This document shows, piece by piece, positions 44,705 to 54,998 of a stretch of 64,000 bases of DNA (positions are counted from its first letter, which is position 1; every line of letters starts with the position of its first letter). The DNA comes from CAIKBL01 sp964555355 (GTDB taxonomy: Bacteria > Pseudomonadota > Gammaproteobacteria > Ga0077536). The stretch lies in contig CAZKRY010000003.1 in NCBI GenBank assembly GCA_964555355.1, forward strand, positions 186,001-250,000, read 5' to 3'. A program made the translations under genes and the position numbers. The notes below the pieces were generated by a model. It was given only the letters and a program-made list of their open reading frames with translations. It searched no databases and was not told where the DNA came from.

Positions 44705-47461
44705 ATGGCTGACTCCAGTTTGCGTATGCTTGAAGCCGGCGGCGTCACTTTGCGCGCCCGTTGGCGAGATCCCCCACTCGCGTCGGCGATTGGCCTTTTG
44801 CTGTGGCTTACGCTGTGCGCCTGCGTGCTCTTGACGCAAGGCAACGCGGCGCACCCGTTGTTCGCACTTTATTACGACATGCCAGTCGGACCCATCCTCG
44901 CGTGGTTGAGCTGGCGGTTAGTCCGTGTGGTAGGGGTCGATCCCCGCGCGCGTCTCGGTTGGTCATTACTCGCGCTCGCCTTCCTCTCCTTTTGGCTCGG
45001 CAACGTCACATGGAATGTTTACGAGGGACTCCTTGATATCGATCCTTTTCCATCACTGGCGGATGGGTTTTATCTCGCGTTTTATCTATTAGCCGTGGCG
45101 GGCTTATTGCGGCTCACGCCGCCGTTAACCAATCGCCGCGACTTTGCAAAGTTCCTGCTCGATAGTGGCGCGGCGATTTTGAGCTTGTTCGGCGTGCTGT
45201 GGTTTCTCACCTTCCGGTTTGTCCGAATCGATTCGTCGCACGGCGCGTTTGGCACTTTGTTCAGTATCGCGTATCCGGTTGCCGATGGTCTGCTGCTGGT
45301 CGCTGTGATTGGGGCACTCTTAAAGCGCCATTACGTCAACAATTCGCGGGTGTTGGGGTGCCTCGCGGGAAGTTTCACCGCACTCCTGTGCGCGGATATG
45401 ACGATACTCGCGCCACTCCTCGCTAATGAGCTTGAAGACACGACGCTCGCGGATCTGTTTTATCAGGCGTCATATTTATTGGCGACGCTCGGCGCAGTGA
45501 TCGGTTTGACCAGCGCGCGCACACGCCAAGTGGCGCATGAGGGCGTCTATCACGTGCAAGCACTGCCCTATGCTTTTGTGCTACTCGCCTTTGGGCTGTT
45601 GTTATGGCAAATGCGTGATGCATTACTCACGCCAAGCGGCGTACTCACCTCTATCGCGGCCGTGACCGCGGTACTGGTACTCATCCGACAAATGCTCGCC
45701 GCCCGCGAGAACATGGAGCTCTCGGCGCTACGCGCGTCCAACGCAGCGGAAGCGCGGTATCAGTCGCTGGTCAGAAATTCATCCGACATCGTGTTAATCG
45801 TCGGCCCACAGCTGTCGATTCTCTTTGCATCCTCGTCCATCACACGCGTGTTGGGGTGGACAGAGGCCGACGCGATGCAACGTTCGCTCAGCGCGCTCGC
45901 GGAACCCGCGGATCAACCTAAACTCAAAACTTTCTGTCAAACCCTGCGCACCTCAGCCACCGCCCATGGCCCGCTAGCCCTTCGTCTACTGCGCGCGGAT
46001 GGTGTTCCTTGTGATGTAGAACTCACCGGCACCAACCTGATCGCTGATCCCAATGTGCAGGGGTTAGTGTTGAACGTACGCGATATCTCGGAGCGCAAAC
46101 GGCTGGAAGATGAGCTCAAGCAACTTGCGTTTACCGACTCCCTCACGCTGCTCGCCAATCGCAATCTTTTCAACGAACAACTGGCACGCGCGATCGGTCG
46201 CGTCGCGCGCGAGAACGCCGAACCGGTGTTGATGTTTGTCGACTTGGATAACTTCAAGAAGATCAATGACACTCTGGGTCACGAAGCGGGCGACAAGATC
46301 CTGACCATGGCGGCGCAACGTTTGATTCGCGCCACCCGCGCCGGGGATGTCGTGGCGCGCTTAGGCGGCGACGAATTTGCATTGCTGATTGCCGACGATG
46401 CGGCCGACAGCTATGTAAAGCAGCTTGCAGAGCGCTTGATTGCGGTGCTATCGACGCCGTTTGAATTGGAAGGCCGCCAATTGCAGCTTTCCGCGAGCAT
46501 CGGCATCGCGCGCGCCGAACCTGGGATGCAGCCGGCCGAATTTATGCGCAACGCCGATCTTGCGATGTACAAAGCAAAAGAGCAGGGCAAGAACGGCTAT
46601 GAGATGTATCAGCCGGCGATGTATGCGAACTTGGCGCAGGCCGTGGATATAGAGGCGGAACTCGCCATCTCGCTGGAACGCCATGATTTCGTGCCCTACT
46701 TCCAACCGATAGTCGATCTAAAAACCCAGCGCTGTATGGGCTTGGAAGCGTTGGTGCGTTGGCATCACCCAAGTCGGGGTGTGTTGTTTCCAAGCGCGTT
46801 TATTGGGATCGCCGAACAAAGCGGACTTATCGAGCGGTTGGGTCATGAGATCTTGGTAGAGACATTCCGGCATGTGGCGCAATGGCGTACCGACGCGTCT
46901 TCGCCGGATATTCATCACGTAGCGATCAATGTTTCCGGACGGCAATTGAGCCGGCTTGAACTGGTCGACGAAGTCGCGGAGGCGCTTCGTCGTTTTGCGA
47001 TTCCTCCGCATCTCGTGGTACTCGAAATTACCGAGTCCGTACTCATGGACGATGTGGCGCTTGCGGTCGATCAACTAACCCGGCTAAAAAATCTCGGTGT
47101 GCGGATCGCGTTGGACGATTTCGGTACCGGTTATTCTTCGCTGAGCCACGTGCATCGTTTCCCAATAGACCTCCTTAAAATCGATCGGTCATTTATCGAG
47201 GCGCTGACCGGCGGCGACGGCTCGGCGTTGGTCAAGGCGATCATGGGGTTGGCGAATGCACTGAACTTGCAAGTGGTAGCCGAAGGCATCGAGAATCAAG
47301 CGCAAGTCGAGCAACTGATGCGCTTTGATTGCCAACTCGGCCAAGGTTATCTGTTTGGCAAACCCGAACATCCCGAGAAGATGCGCGAACGACTTAAAGC
47401 ATCGCACTCCATCCTGCCATTTAGCACCGTGCGTCTTAACAAGTTGCGAAATGCGGGATGA
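44705..47461 (+). CDS. Membrane PAS-GGDEF-EAL cyclic-di-GMP protein
   Basis: The 918-residue protein has about eight to nine membrane helices (25-335), a PAS domain (about 350-465), a GGDEF domain (about 473-635) and an EAL domain (about 650-905). GGDEF (554-558) is intact, with an inhibitory RxxD site (RAGD, 545-548) exactly five residues before it, so the cyclase could be product-inhibited. The EAL motif (681-683) and DDFGTGYSSL are also intact. It could make or degrade cyclic-di-GMP; direction is not predictable. The membrane part probably senses a signal. It stands alone. Confidence 0.92.
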   Translation: MADSSLRMLEAGGVTLRARWRDPPLASAIGLLLWLTLCACVLLTQGNAAHPLFALYYDMPVGPILAWLSWRLVRVVGVDPRARLGWSLLALAFLSFWLGNVTWNVYEGLLDIDPFPSLADGFYLAFYLLAVAGLLRLTPPLTNRRDFAKFLLDSGAAILSLFGVLWFLTFRFVRIDSSHGAFGTLFSIAYPVADGLLLVAVIGALLKRHYVNNSRVLGCLAGSFTALLCADMTILAPLLANELEDTTLADLFYQASYLLATLGAVIGLTSARTRQVAHEGVYHVQALPYAFVLLAFGLLLWQMRDALLTPSGVLTSIAAVTAVLVLIRQMLAARENMELSALRASNAAEARYQSLVRNSSDIVLIVGPQLSILFASSSITRVLGWTEADAMQRSLSALAEPADQPKLKTFCQTLRTSATAHGPLALRLLRADGVPCDVELTGTNLIADPNVQGLVLNVRDISERKRLEDELKQLAFTDSLTLLANRNLFNEQLARAIGRVARENAEPVLMFVDLDNFKKINDTLGHEAGDKILTMAAQRLIRATRAGDVVARLGGDEFALLIADDAADSYVKQLAERLIAVLSTPFELEGRQLQLSASIGIARAEPGMQPAEFMRNADLAMYKAKEQGKNGYEMYQPAMYANLAQAVDIEAELAISLERHDFVPYFQPIVDLKTQRCMGLEALVRWHHPSRGVLFPSAFIGIAEQSGLIERLGHEILVETFRHVAQWRTDASSPDIHHVAINVSGRQLSRLELVDEVAEALRRFAIPPHLVVLEITESVLMDDVALAVDQLTRLKNLGVRIALDDFGTGYSSLSHVHRFPIDLLKIDRSFIEALTGGDGSALVKAIMGLANALNLQVVAEGIENQAQVEQLMRFDCQLGQGYLFGKPEHPEKMRERLKASHSILPFSTVRLNKLRNAG

Positions 47462-47515
47462 GTTAGCGCGCGCCATCGATTACCATGCGCGCTCTTTTGG
47501 CCAAGTGGATTGCGC

Positions 47516-48532
47516 ATGATTGAAGGTATCAACGAGGAAAACGTCACGGCGTGGCTATGCCGTCAAATTCCGTCCCTGACTCCTCCGCTCACTTACTCAC
47601 TGATCGCGGGGGGACATTCCAATTTAACTTTTAAGTGCCAGGATGCCGCCGGGCAACGTTATGTCCTGCGCCGCCCGCCGTTAGGGCATGTGCTGGAAAG
47701 TGCGCACGACATGGCACGCGAATATCGAGTCATCACGGCGCTAGCTGGTCGCGGCGTGCCCGTCGCGCCCACCTTCGGGCTGTGCGAAGACCCAGCCGTT
47801 AACGGCGCTAACTTTTTTATTATGGGATTCGTCGACGGCACCGTGCTACACGACGATGGCGATGCTCGGCGAGTGCCGCCGAGCGAGCGTCACACGCTGG
47901 GTATCGAAACCGCCGAAGTTCTCGCACGTCTGCATACGTTGGTGCCGGAAGCGGTCGGCTTAAGCACGCTCGGTCGCAAAGACGGTTACATCGCGCGCCA
48001 ACTCAAACGCTGGAGCCAACAATGGGAAAGTACCAAGACCCACGAGGTGCCGGTAATGGACGAGGCGCAGCGCTTGCTCGCTGAACGCATGCCGGCGCAA
48101 GTCGCGAGCGGCATCGTGCATGGCGATTATCGGCTCGGCAACATGCTCATCGCGGGTGGTCATATTCAAGCGTTACTCGATTGGGAACTCTGCACGTTGG
48201 GCGATCCACTCGCGGATCTTGGTTACCTCTTGAATACCTGGCGCGGCGCGGATGAATTGATTGGGGACGTGGAAGACCGCATGCCAACTACCGCCGGCGG
48301 CTTTCCGGATCGCAATGCGCTGCTCGCTCGTTATGGCGCAATCACCGGCTTCGATCTAACGCATATCGATTATTACCGCGCGTTTTCGCATTGGCGGATT
48401 GCGGCGATCCGTCAAGGCGTTTATAAACGTTACTTGGTCGGTGCGATGGGGGCTGATCGCAACTTTGATCTGGAAGGTTACAAGGTCAACATCGCACGGA
48501 AGGCGGAGATGGCGGTGAAGTTGTTGGCGTAG
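47516..48532 (+). CDS. APH-like phosphotransferase (acyl-CoA dehydrogenase-linked type)
   Basis: The 338-residue protein has an aminoglycoside-phosphotransferase fold: LIAGGHSNLTFKCQDAAGQRYVLRRPP (N lobe), EYRVITALAGRGVPVAPTFGLCED, IVHGDYRLGNMLI with the catalytic HGDYRxxN (Brenner motif), and ALLDWELCTLGDPLADLGYLL with the metal-binding DWE. The PPLGHVLESAHDMAREY and LGD segments match the ACAD10/11-type kinases, which phosphorylate hydroxyacyl-CoA substrates in mammals. A bacterial role in hydroxyacyl-CoA catabolism fits the region. An ATG at 47516 is preferred to a TTG two codons earlier. Confidence 0.82.
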   Translation: MIEGINEENVTAWLCRQIPSLTPPLTYSLIAGGHSNLTFKCQDAAGQRYVLRRPPLGHVLESAHDMAREYRVITALAGRGVPVAPTFGLCEDPAVNGANFFIMGFVDGTVLHDDGDARRVPPSERHTLGIETAEVLARLHTLVPEAVGLSTLGRKDGYIARQLKRWSQQWESTKTHEVPVMDEAQRLLAERMPAQVASGIVHGDYRLGNMLIAGGHIQALLDWELCTLGDPLADLGYLLNTWRGADELIGDVEDRMPTTAGGFPDRNALLARYGAITGFDLTHIDYYRAFSHWRIAAIRQGVYKRYLVGAMGADRNFDLEGYKVNIARKAEMAVKLLA

Positions 48533-48538
48533 GCGGCT

Positions 48539-49252
48539 TCAAAATCGCAACCACTGTTCCATTCGCAACGGCTGATAGCCGTATACCGCGCTTAAATGAT
48601 GCAGAAACGCGTGACGCCCCTGTAAGCCCCACAGCTTATTGATGCGCGCCTCGACCTTTTGGTACTTGGTCAGGACGTCCGTTTCGGTGCCCGCCGCGTC
48701 CGCAAATTCTTGCACGAGCGCAAGCCAGCTCGCGCTTACGCCCATGATGAAGTACGGCCAGGCGCGCTGTAGCGCCGGGTCCCAGGCGGGATCACTGGTT
48801 GCTTCTACCAGCGGTAGCTGCTGTGGCGCGCGGCACTCATGCACCACTTCGCGCACGAGTCCGCTTTCAATCATTGCGCGGAGCGCGGTGGAACCATCGA
48901 TCGCCTGCCGCATCTGCGCATAGCGCTCAGCACTGACATACACCAACAAACTAAATTGATGACCGGCGACATCGTTGCCAGCGCGACGATGAAAACGCCA
49001 TAATCCAAGGTGCGCTTGATGCGTGGCAAGAAGTGGCGCGAGCACGCGATCAGCGAGCGCCAAGTCTACGGCCCAGCGCGGCGCGCCATCGTCACCCAAC
49101 GGCATTCTGAAGCAGGAAGAGAACCAGCGTGCGTCCTCTATACGCGTCCCTAAGCCGGTGACAGCAGGCACCGCGCTCGGCGGCGTATACGCACAACCGG
49201 TGCATACCAAGGCAAGAGCGCAAACTGCGAAACTGAATCTTGCGCGAATCAT
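48539..49252 (-). CDS. Hypothetical lipoprotein
   Basis: The 237-residue protein has a lipoprotein signal: MIRARFSFAVCALALVCTGC, with the lipobox LVCTGC (Cys20). After processing it should be anchored in a membrane facing the periplasm. No domain is recognised. Its ATG overlaps the 5-oxoprolinase stop by four bases (ATGA), so the two are translated together, although the lipoprotein is unlikely to share that reaction. It converges on the kinase gene with 6 bp between stops. Confidence 0.65.
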   Translation of the reverse strand: MIRARFSFAVCALALVCTGCAYTPPSAVPAVTGLGTRIEDARWFSSCFRMPLGDDGAPRWAVDLALADRVLAPLLATHQAHLGLWRFHRRAGNDVAGHQFSLLVYVSAERYAQMRQAIDGSTALRAMIESGLVREVVHECRAPQQLPLVEATSDPAWDPALQRAWPYFIMGVSASWLALVQEFADAAGTETDVLTKYQKVEARINKLWGLQGRHAFLHHLSAVYGYQPLRMEQWLRF

Positions 49253-52200
49253 GCGCCATAACCTCCGCCGCCGGGTGTTTCGATGATGAAAATATCGCCG
49301 GGCTGCATCGCGACTTGTGCGGTTGCGCCGAGCGCGTGGTGCGCACCATCGGCGCGTACCACGTAGTTGCGTCCAGCGAGCCCCGGTGCGCCGCCGGCAA
49401 GACCATGTGGCGGATATTGACGCCGGTTCGACAGGATTGAGGCGGTCATCGCTTCGAGAAAGCGGATCCGCCGTACCACGCCATCGCCACCGCGATTGCG
49501 CCCGCCGCCGCCCGACCCACGCCGAATGGCAAATTCTTCGAGTAACACCGGAAAACGTGTTTCCAACACTTCCGGATCGGTCAAACGAGAGTTCGTCATG
49601 TGCACTTGCACTGCGCTCGCGCCGTCAAATCCAGGTCCGGCACCGGCGCCGCCCGCCAGCGTTTCGTAATACTGATAGCGCGCATTGCCGAACGTGAAGT
49701 TGTTCATCGTACCCTGCGATCCCGCGAGCGCACCCAATGCGCCGAACAGCGCATCCGTAATGCATTGTGAAGTCTCGACGTTACCCGCAACGACGGCGGC
49801 TGGCGTGCACGGACGCAATAGGCATCCTTCCGGGATATTCACGGTGAGCGGCTTCAAACAACCGGCGTTCAACGGAATATCGTCATCGATCAAACAACGA
49901 AACACATAGAGCACCGCGGCGGTGGTGACCGCGGCGGGCGCATTGAAGTTATCCGGCTGTTGCGGCGATGTCCCCGTGAAATCGATATGCGCCTGCGACT
50001 TATCGGGCGCAAGGGTAACTTGCACCCGAATCGTGGCACCGGAATCGAGAGTCACCGCGAACGCACCGTCCTGTAGTCGCCGCAGCGCCGTTCGTACGCA
50101 CACGGTGGCGTTGTCTTGCACATGACGCATATAGGCCTGCACCGTGGCGTGTCCATGGTGCGCAACCAGCGCACGCAGCTCTTGCGCCCCTTTTTCGTTG
50201 GCCGCGATCTGCGCCCGTAAATCGGCCAGATTCTGTTCGATATTACGCGCGGGCCAACGGCCGCTTGCGAGCAATGTTTCGATCGCGGCGCTCTGGAATA
50301 TCCCGCCGTCGACCAGCTTGGCGTTATCGAGCTGCACACCTTCTTCGTCGATGTTGCGTGAATGCGGCGGCATCGAGCCCGGGGTGATCCCGCCGATATC
50401 CGCGTGGTGGCCACGCGAGCCGACGTAAAACAGCAGTTCTGCGCCGGCCGCGTCGAATACCGGTGTGATGACGGTGACATCCGGCAGATGGGTGCCACCG
50501 TTATACGGCGCGTTCAGCACATAAACATCGCCCGCCTTCGTGCGCGTTGCATGCATTTCATGCACGACGCGCACGGACTCACCCATCGATCCCAAATGCA
50601 CCGGAATATGCGGGGCATTGGCGATCAAATTAGCATCCCGGTCGAACAGCGCACAGGAAAAGTCGAGGCGCTCTTTGATATTCACCGAATGCGCCGTCTG
50701 TTGCAGGCGCGCGCCCATTTGTTCAGCAATCGACATGAAAACGTTATTGAAGATCTCAAGCCGTACCGGGTCGACTTGCGCACCGCTCTCGGCGGTGGGC
50801 TCAGGCGATGATTTGGGATGTACGCGGGTCATCAGCAGATTCAAACTCGAAGTGACTTCCGCCCGCCAGCCGGGTTCGACTACCGTGGTGGCGCCGGCTT
50901 CAACGATGAGCGCCGGACCGCCAATCAAAGCTTGATGCGGTAGCGCAGTTCGGATGAAAAGGGGCGCCGTGTGCCATTTGCCACCGGAATAGAACCGCGC
51001 CTCGGCCGCTTGGGTGAGTTCAGCGTGCGGGCTTTCGCCAAGTGCTAATTCGTCTTCCGCTTGCAATGCGCTCGCCTGTACAACGATGGTGTCAACGATA
51101 ATCGGCTTATCGGACACGGCAAATCCGAAATGCGCGAGATGCTTTTCGGCGAAGCTCGCTCGTAACGTATCGCCTGGCGCAAAGGGGATTGAAAGCGTGG
51201 TATCGCTGCCAGCGACCTTGAGCAACAGTTTGGTCTCAACGGTGAGTGCCGCATCGCCGATCCCTTGCGCCAGCAAGCGATCGCCGGCTTCATTTTCGAG
51301 CGCATTCACCGCCTTGAGCAGTGCCGCCTCATGCGCGTCATCGAGCGGTCGCTCAAACGATAGTTCGCGCACCACGGTCTGCGCGGCGAGTCCCATACCA
51401 AACGCCGACAACACACCCGCGAAGGGATGCACCAGAATCGAATTGATGCCGAGCAAATCGGCGACCAAACACACGTGCTGACCGGCCGCTCCACCGAAGC
51501 TGCACAGCACATACTGCGTGACATCATACCCGCGTTGGATCGAAATCCGCTTAATCGCGTTCGCCATATTCATGACCGCGATTTGCACGAATCCTTCCGC
51601 CACCGCTTCCGGGCTGCGGCGATCGCCGGTGGTTTGCGCGATGCGTGCGGCGAGCTCTTCGAAATTCGCTACTACGACATCGTTCGCGAGCGGCAAATTG
51701 GCATCCGACCCAAACATCGCTGGAAAAAATTTGGGTTGAATCTTGCCCAGCATCACATTCGCATCTGTGATCGTGAGCGGCCCGTCACGCCGATAGCACG
51801 CCGGTCCTGGGTTTGCGCCAGCCGATTGCGGACCCACGCGATAACGCGCGCCGTCAAAACGCAGGAGCGAGCCACCACCCGCTGCGACGGTGTGGATCTG
51901 TAACATCGGTGCACGCACGCGGACACCAGCGACTACTGTGTCAAAGGTGTGCTCGTAATTTCCGGCGTAGTGCATGACATCCGTTGACGTGCCGCCCATG
52001 TCAAACCCGATAACGCGCGAGAAGCCGGCGGCCGTCGCGACGCGCACCGCCCCCACCACGCCGCCTGCCGGTCCGGACAAGATGGCGTCCTTGCCTTGAA
52101 ACTGCGCGGCAACCGTCATCCCACCATTTGACTGCATGAAATAAAGCGGCACGTCCTTTAACGCGCGCGCGACGGTCTCGACATACTGTCGCAGAAGCGG

Positions 52201-52890
52201 TGAGAGATAGGCATCGATGACCGTGGTGTCACCACGGCCAACGAGTTTGATCAACGGACTTACTTCATGCGACACCGAAACCTGAGTAAACCCTACCGCC
52301 CGCGCGATTGCCGCAACTCGCGCTTCGTGTTGCGGGTATCGATAGCCATGCATGAAAACGATGGCGACGGCGCGCAAGCCCGCGTCGTAATGACGCTTCA
52401 ATTCCGCCTGCACCTGCGGTTCCTGCAACGCGATGAGTTCCTCACCATGTGCATCGATCCGCTCGTCGACTTCAAGCACCGCGCGATAGAGCATTTCGGG
52501 CAGCACGATGTGGCGGGCGAACAATTGAGGCCGGTGTTGATACGCGATCCGCAATGCATCGCCAAAACCACGCGTGATGACGAGCAAGGTCGATGCCCCG
52601 CGCCGTTCGAGCAACGCGTTGGTGGCGACGGTCGTGCCCATGCGCACGGCGGCGATTTGCGCGGTGGGAATGGGTTCGCCCGGCGCGAGTTGTAATGCAC
52701 GGCGGATCCCTTCGAGCGCGGCATCGGCATATTGCGTCGGATCTTCCGATAGCAGTTTATAGGTCACCAAACGTCGATCGGGGCGCCGCGCGACGACATC
52801 GGTAAACGTGCCGCCGCGATCGATAAAAAACTCCCAACCTGAGGTTGCCGCTGCCATGCGCGAATTATCCGCGATTTGGCCGCTCGCCAC
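49249..52890 (-). CDS. 5-oxoprolinase / hydantoinase, HyuA-HyuB fusion
   Basis: The 1213-residue chain joins a HyuA-type ATP-binding domain (about 20-690) and a HyuB-type domain (about 710-1213), the layout of full-length ATP-dependent 5-oxoprolinase (OPLAH). Motifs are FFIDRGGTFTDVV, VIGFDMGGTSTDVMHYAG, and in the B part NIKERLDFSCALFD, VYVLNAPYNGGTHLPDVT and the C-terminal IIETPGGGGYG. It hydrolyses 5-oxoproline or a hydantoin with ATP. An internal ATG at 52857 (MAAATSGWEFF) could be the true start. The downstream lipoprotein gene overlaps by ATGA. Confidence 0.9.
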   Translation of the reverse strand: MASGQIADNSRMAAATSGWEFFIDRGGTFTDVVARRPDRRLVTYKLLSEDPTQYADAALEGIRRALQLAPGEPIPTAQIAAVRMGTTVATNALLERRGASTLLVITRGFGDALRIAYQHRPQLFARHIVLPEMLYRAVLEVDERIDAHGEELIALQEPQVQAELKRHYDAGLRAVAIVFMHGYRYPQHEARVAAIARAVGFTQVSVSHEVSPLIKLVGRGDTTVIDAYLSPLLRQYVETVARALKDVPLYFMQSNGGMTVAAQFQGKDAILSGPAGGVVGAVRVATAAGFSRVIGFDMGGTSTDVMHYAGNYEHTFDTVVAGVRVRAPMLQIHTVAAGGGSLLRFDGARYRVGPQSAGANPGPACYRRDGPLTITDANVMLGKIQPKFFPAMFGSDANLPLANDVVVANFEELAARIAQTTGDRRSPEAVAEGFVQIAVMNMANAIKRISIQRGYDVTQYVLCSFGGAAGQHVCLVADLLGINSILVHPFAGVLSAFGMGLAAQTVVRELSFERPLDDAHEAALLKAVNALENEAGDRLLAQGIGDAALTVETKLLLKVAGSDTTLSIPFAPGDTLRASFAEKHLAHFGFAVSDKPIIVDTIVVQASALQAEDELALGESPHAELTQAAEARFYSGGKWHTAPLFIRTALPHQALIGGPALIVEAGATTVVEPGWRAEVTSSLNLLMTRVHPKSSPEPTAESGAQVDPVRLEIFNNVFMSIAEQMGARLQQTAHSVNIKERLDFSCALFDRDANLIANAPHIPVHLGSMGESVRVVHEMHATRTKAGDVYVLNAPYNGGTHLPDVTVITPVFDAAGAELLFYVGSRGHHADIGGITPGSMPPHSRNIDEEGVQLDNAKLVDGGIFQSAAIETLLASGRWPARNIEQNLADLRAQIAANEKGAQELRALVAHHGHATVQAYMRHVQDNATVCVRTALRRLQDGAFAVTLDSGATIRVQVTLAPDKSQAHIDFTGTSPQQPDNFNAPAAVTTAAVLYVFRCLIDDDIPLNAGCLKPLTVNIPEGCLLRPCTPAAVVAGNVETSQCITDALFGALGALAGSQGTMNNFTFGNARYQYYETLAGGAGAGPGFDGASAVQVHMTNSRLTDPEVLETRFPVLLEEFAIRRGSGGGGRNRGGDGVVRRIRFLEAMTASILSNRRQYPPHGLAGGAPGLAGRNYVVRADGAHHALGATAQVAMQPGDIFIIETPGGGGYGA

Positions 52891-52920
52891 AGCCGCTATG
52901 GCCGGGCGGATACTGTGGTT

Positions 52921-53835
52921 ATGCTGGGCGACGAAACGTTCCCGAAAGACTCAATGTCTCGCCTTGCCTCGGGCCGCGCCAGCCACACGGCGCTTCTGAC
53001 CGCCATCGTGCGTGCACGACATTATCTGCACGACGCGGCGCCGCTCGTGCTGAGCGATCCACTTGCCGAGCAATTTTTACCGACCCTACTGAATTGGTTC
53101 CTGCGTTATAACCCTCTGGCTGAGCTCGCCATCGATCTAAGGCTTGGGCAACTGCGCGCCATCGAGGGTGAAGTCTTGGGGCGGGCTCGCGTGGTGGAAG
53201 ACGCGCTTCGCGCACGTCTTGCGGAAGGTCTTGCGCAATGCATCATCCTCGGTGCGGGATATGACACCACGGTCGCGCGCTTTGGCGCGCAGACCGGCTG
53301 TCGTTTTTTTGAAATCGACCACCCCGCGACGCAACGTCAAAAGCAGAAATTTCTCGGGCATCTTGGGCGCTCACGAGTGGATGAACTCTCGCTTCACTAT
53401 GTGCCGATTGATTTCCACGCCGGCGACTTGCGCGTGGCGTTGCACGGCGCGGGTTTTAATCCAGCGCAACCGGCGTTAGTGTCGTGGCTCGGGGTGGTCA
53501 TGTACCTACCACCGGCCGCCACGCTGGCGACATTACAAACCTTACGCGCCATACTCGCGCCGGGCAGCGTCGTGTACTTGGATGTATTGCCCACACCCGT
53601 CACCGCGGGCGATGAGCGCGCGCTCATGGAGGAGATGGCGAGATTTACCGCGCGGCGCGGCGAACCGGTGCTTGGCATGCTCGATTGCCAAGCGTTTCTG
53701 CGCGACGCCGCGGCACTTGGGTACGAGATCGGATCACTCGTCGATGGCGTGGAGATCCGCCGCCGTTACTTTGCGGCTCAACGAACCGCAATTCAGCCAC
53801 CGAAATCGATGGTGGTCGTGGAGTTACAGATCTAA
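52921..53835 (+). CDS. Class I SAM-dependent methyltransferase (PPM1/TIGR00027-like)
   Basis: The protein, 304 residues from the ATG at 52921, has ASHTALLTAIVRARHYLHDAAPLVLSDPLAEQFLP, the SAM loop CIILGAGYDTTVARF (motif I), CRFFEIDHPATQRQKQKFL and ALVSWLGVVMYLPPAATLATL. These are the marks of leucine-carboxyl/O-methyltransferases related to PPM1. Targets of bacterial members are mostly unknown. Other starts are possible: 52876 and 52954 are in frame. The GST gene starts 19 bp later and is probably in the same operon. Confidence 0.82.
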   Translation: MLGDETFPKDSMSRLASGRASHTALLTAIVRARHYLHDAAPLVLSDPLAEQFLPTLLNWFLRYNPLAELAIDLRLGQLRAIEGEVLGRARVVEDALRARLAEGLAQCIILGAGYDTTVARFGAQTGCRFFEIDHPATQRQKQKFLGHLGRSRVDELSLHYVPIDFHAGDLRVALHGAGFNPAQPALVSWLGVVMYLPPAATLATLQTLRAILAPGSVVYLDVLPTPVTAGDERALMEEMARFTARRGEPVLGMLDCQAFLRDAAALGYEIGSLVDGVEIRRRYFAAQRTAIQPPKSMVVVELQI

Positions 53836-53854
53836 TAGAAGCAAGGGAGGAGTG

Positions 53855-54850
53855 ATGGGCTTACTTGTCGACGGCGTGTGGCACGATCAGTGGTACGACA
53901 CGCAGGGTACCGGTGGACGCTTTGAGCGCAGCCAAGCGCAGTTTAGAAATTGGCTTACGCCCGACGGCGCCCCTGGCGCATCAGGGCGCGGCGGGTTCGC
54001 CGTGGCTCCTGCGCGTTATCACTTGTATGTGTCTTACGCCTGCCCGTGGGCGCATCGCACCTTGATTTATCGGCATCTCAAAGGGCTAGAAGATTTCATC
54101 GATGTCTCGGTAGTCAGCCCATTGATGGGTGCGCAGGGCTGGGAGTTCACGCAGAACTTTGCCGATGTCAGCGGCGATCGCTTGTATGGTCTTACGCGCT
54201 TGTACGAACTCTATGTCAAAGCCGATCCCCGTTATTCGGGCCGGGTGACCGTACCGGTGTTATGGGATTGCGCACAACATACGGTGGTGAGTAATGAGAG
54301 TTCGGAAATCATCCGGATGATGAACAGCGCATTCGATGGATTAGGCGCGACACCCGGCGATTATTATCCCGCTGAGTTACGTGCGGCGATCGACACATGG
54401 AATACCGCGATTTACAACCCGCTCAATAACGGCGTTTACCGCAGCGGCTTCGCTACTACGCAAGCGGCGTACGATGAGGCGGTGGCCGAGGTGTTCGCCG
54501 CGCTCGACAAAATCGAAGCGCAACTGAAAGCCACTCGCTTTCTCACCGGCAATCGGCTGACCGAAGCCGATATTCGCTTATGGCCGACCTTAGTACGCTT
54601 CGATGCCGTGTACGTCACACATTTCAAATGCGATCGACGGCGCATCGTCGATTACCCGAACATCGATAACTATGTCCGCGACATCTATCAAACTGGCCAG
54701 ATTGCGGCGACCGTCAATCTCCCGCACATCCGGCATCATTATTTCCGCTCGCATGAGAGCGTGAACCCACATCGCATCGTCTCCGTGGGGCCTGATCTCG
54801 ATTTCAACCGGCCGCATGATCGGGCGCGGATGGGAGCGCGGGAAAACTAG
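53855..54850 (+). CDS. Glutathionyl-hydroquinone reductase (Xi-class GST)
   Basis: The 331-residue protein has the Xi-class layout: GRFERSQAQFRNWLTPDG (N-terminal region), LYVSYACPWAHRTLIYRHLKGL with the catalytic Cys63, SGRVTVPVLWDCAQHTVVSNESSEIIRMMNSAFD and a long helical C-terminal domain with GNRLTEADIRLWPTLVRFDAVYVTHFKC. These enzymes reduce glutathionyl-hydroquinones and release glutathione, useful after quinones form in aromatic degradation. GGGAGGAGTG precedes the ATG at 53855. The longer frame from 53582 overlaps the methyltransferase. Confidence 0.9.
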   Translation: MGLLVDGVWHDQWYDTQGTGGRFERSQAQFRNWLTPDGAPGASGRGGFAVAPARYHLYVSYACPWAHRTLIYRHLKGLEDFIDVSVVSPLMGAQGWEFTQNFADVSGDRLYGLTRLYELYVKADPRYSGRVTVPVLWDCAQHTVVSNESSEIIRMMNSAFDGLGATPGDYYPAELRAAIDTWNTAIYNPLNNGVYRSGFATTQAAYDEAVAEVFAALDKIEAQLKATRFLTGNRLTEADIRLWPTLVRFDAVYVTHFKCDRRRIVDYPNIDNYVRDIYQTGQIAATVNLPHIRHHYFRSHESVNPHRIVSVGPDLDFNRPHDRARMGAREN

Positions 54851-54868
54851 GAGTCTTAGAATTAACGG

Positions 54869-54955
54869 GTAGGTTGGGGTGAGCGCAAGCGAACCCCAAC
54901 GGTGCAGAGCACCGCCACGCTATTGTTGGGGTTCGTTGCATTCACCCCAACCTAC
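54869..54955. repeat. Intergenic palindromic repeat (GGTTGGGGTGAGC type)
   Basis: Two halves, starting GTAGGTTGGGGTGAGC at 54869 and ending CACCCCAACCTAC at 54955, are inverted copies of each other, each with an internal GGGGT...ACCCC foldback. A third related copy is at 58804-58831. It lies between the GST and CoA-transferase genes, whose 3' ends converge, and could act as a transcript end. Confidence 0.75.
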
Positions 54956-54998
54956 GAAAAAGCGTCGACTCCAATACGCTCGCAAATACAGCGGACGA

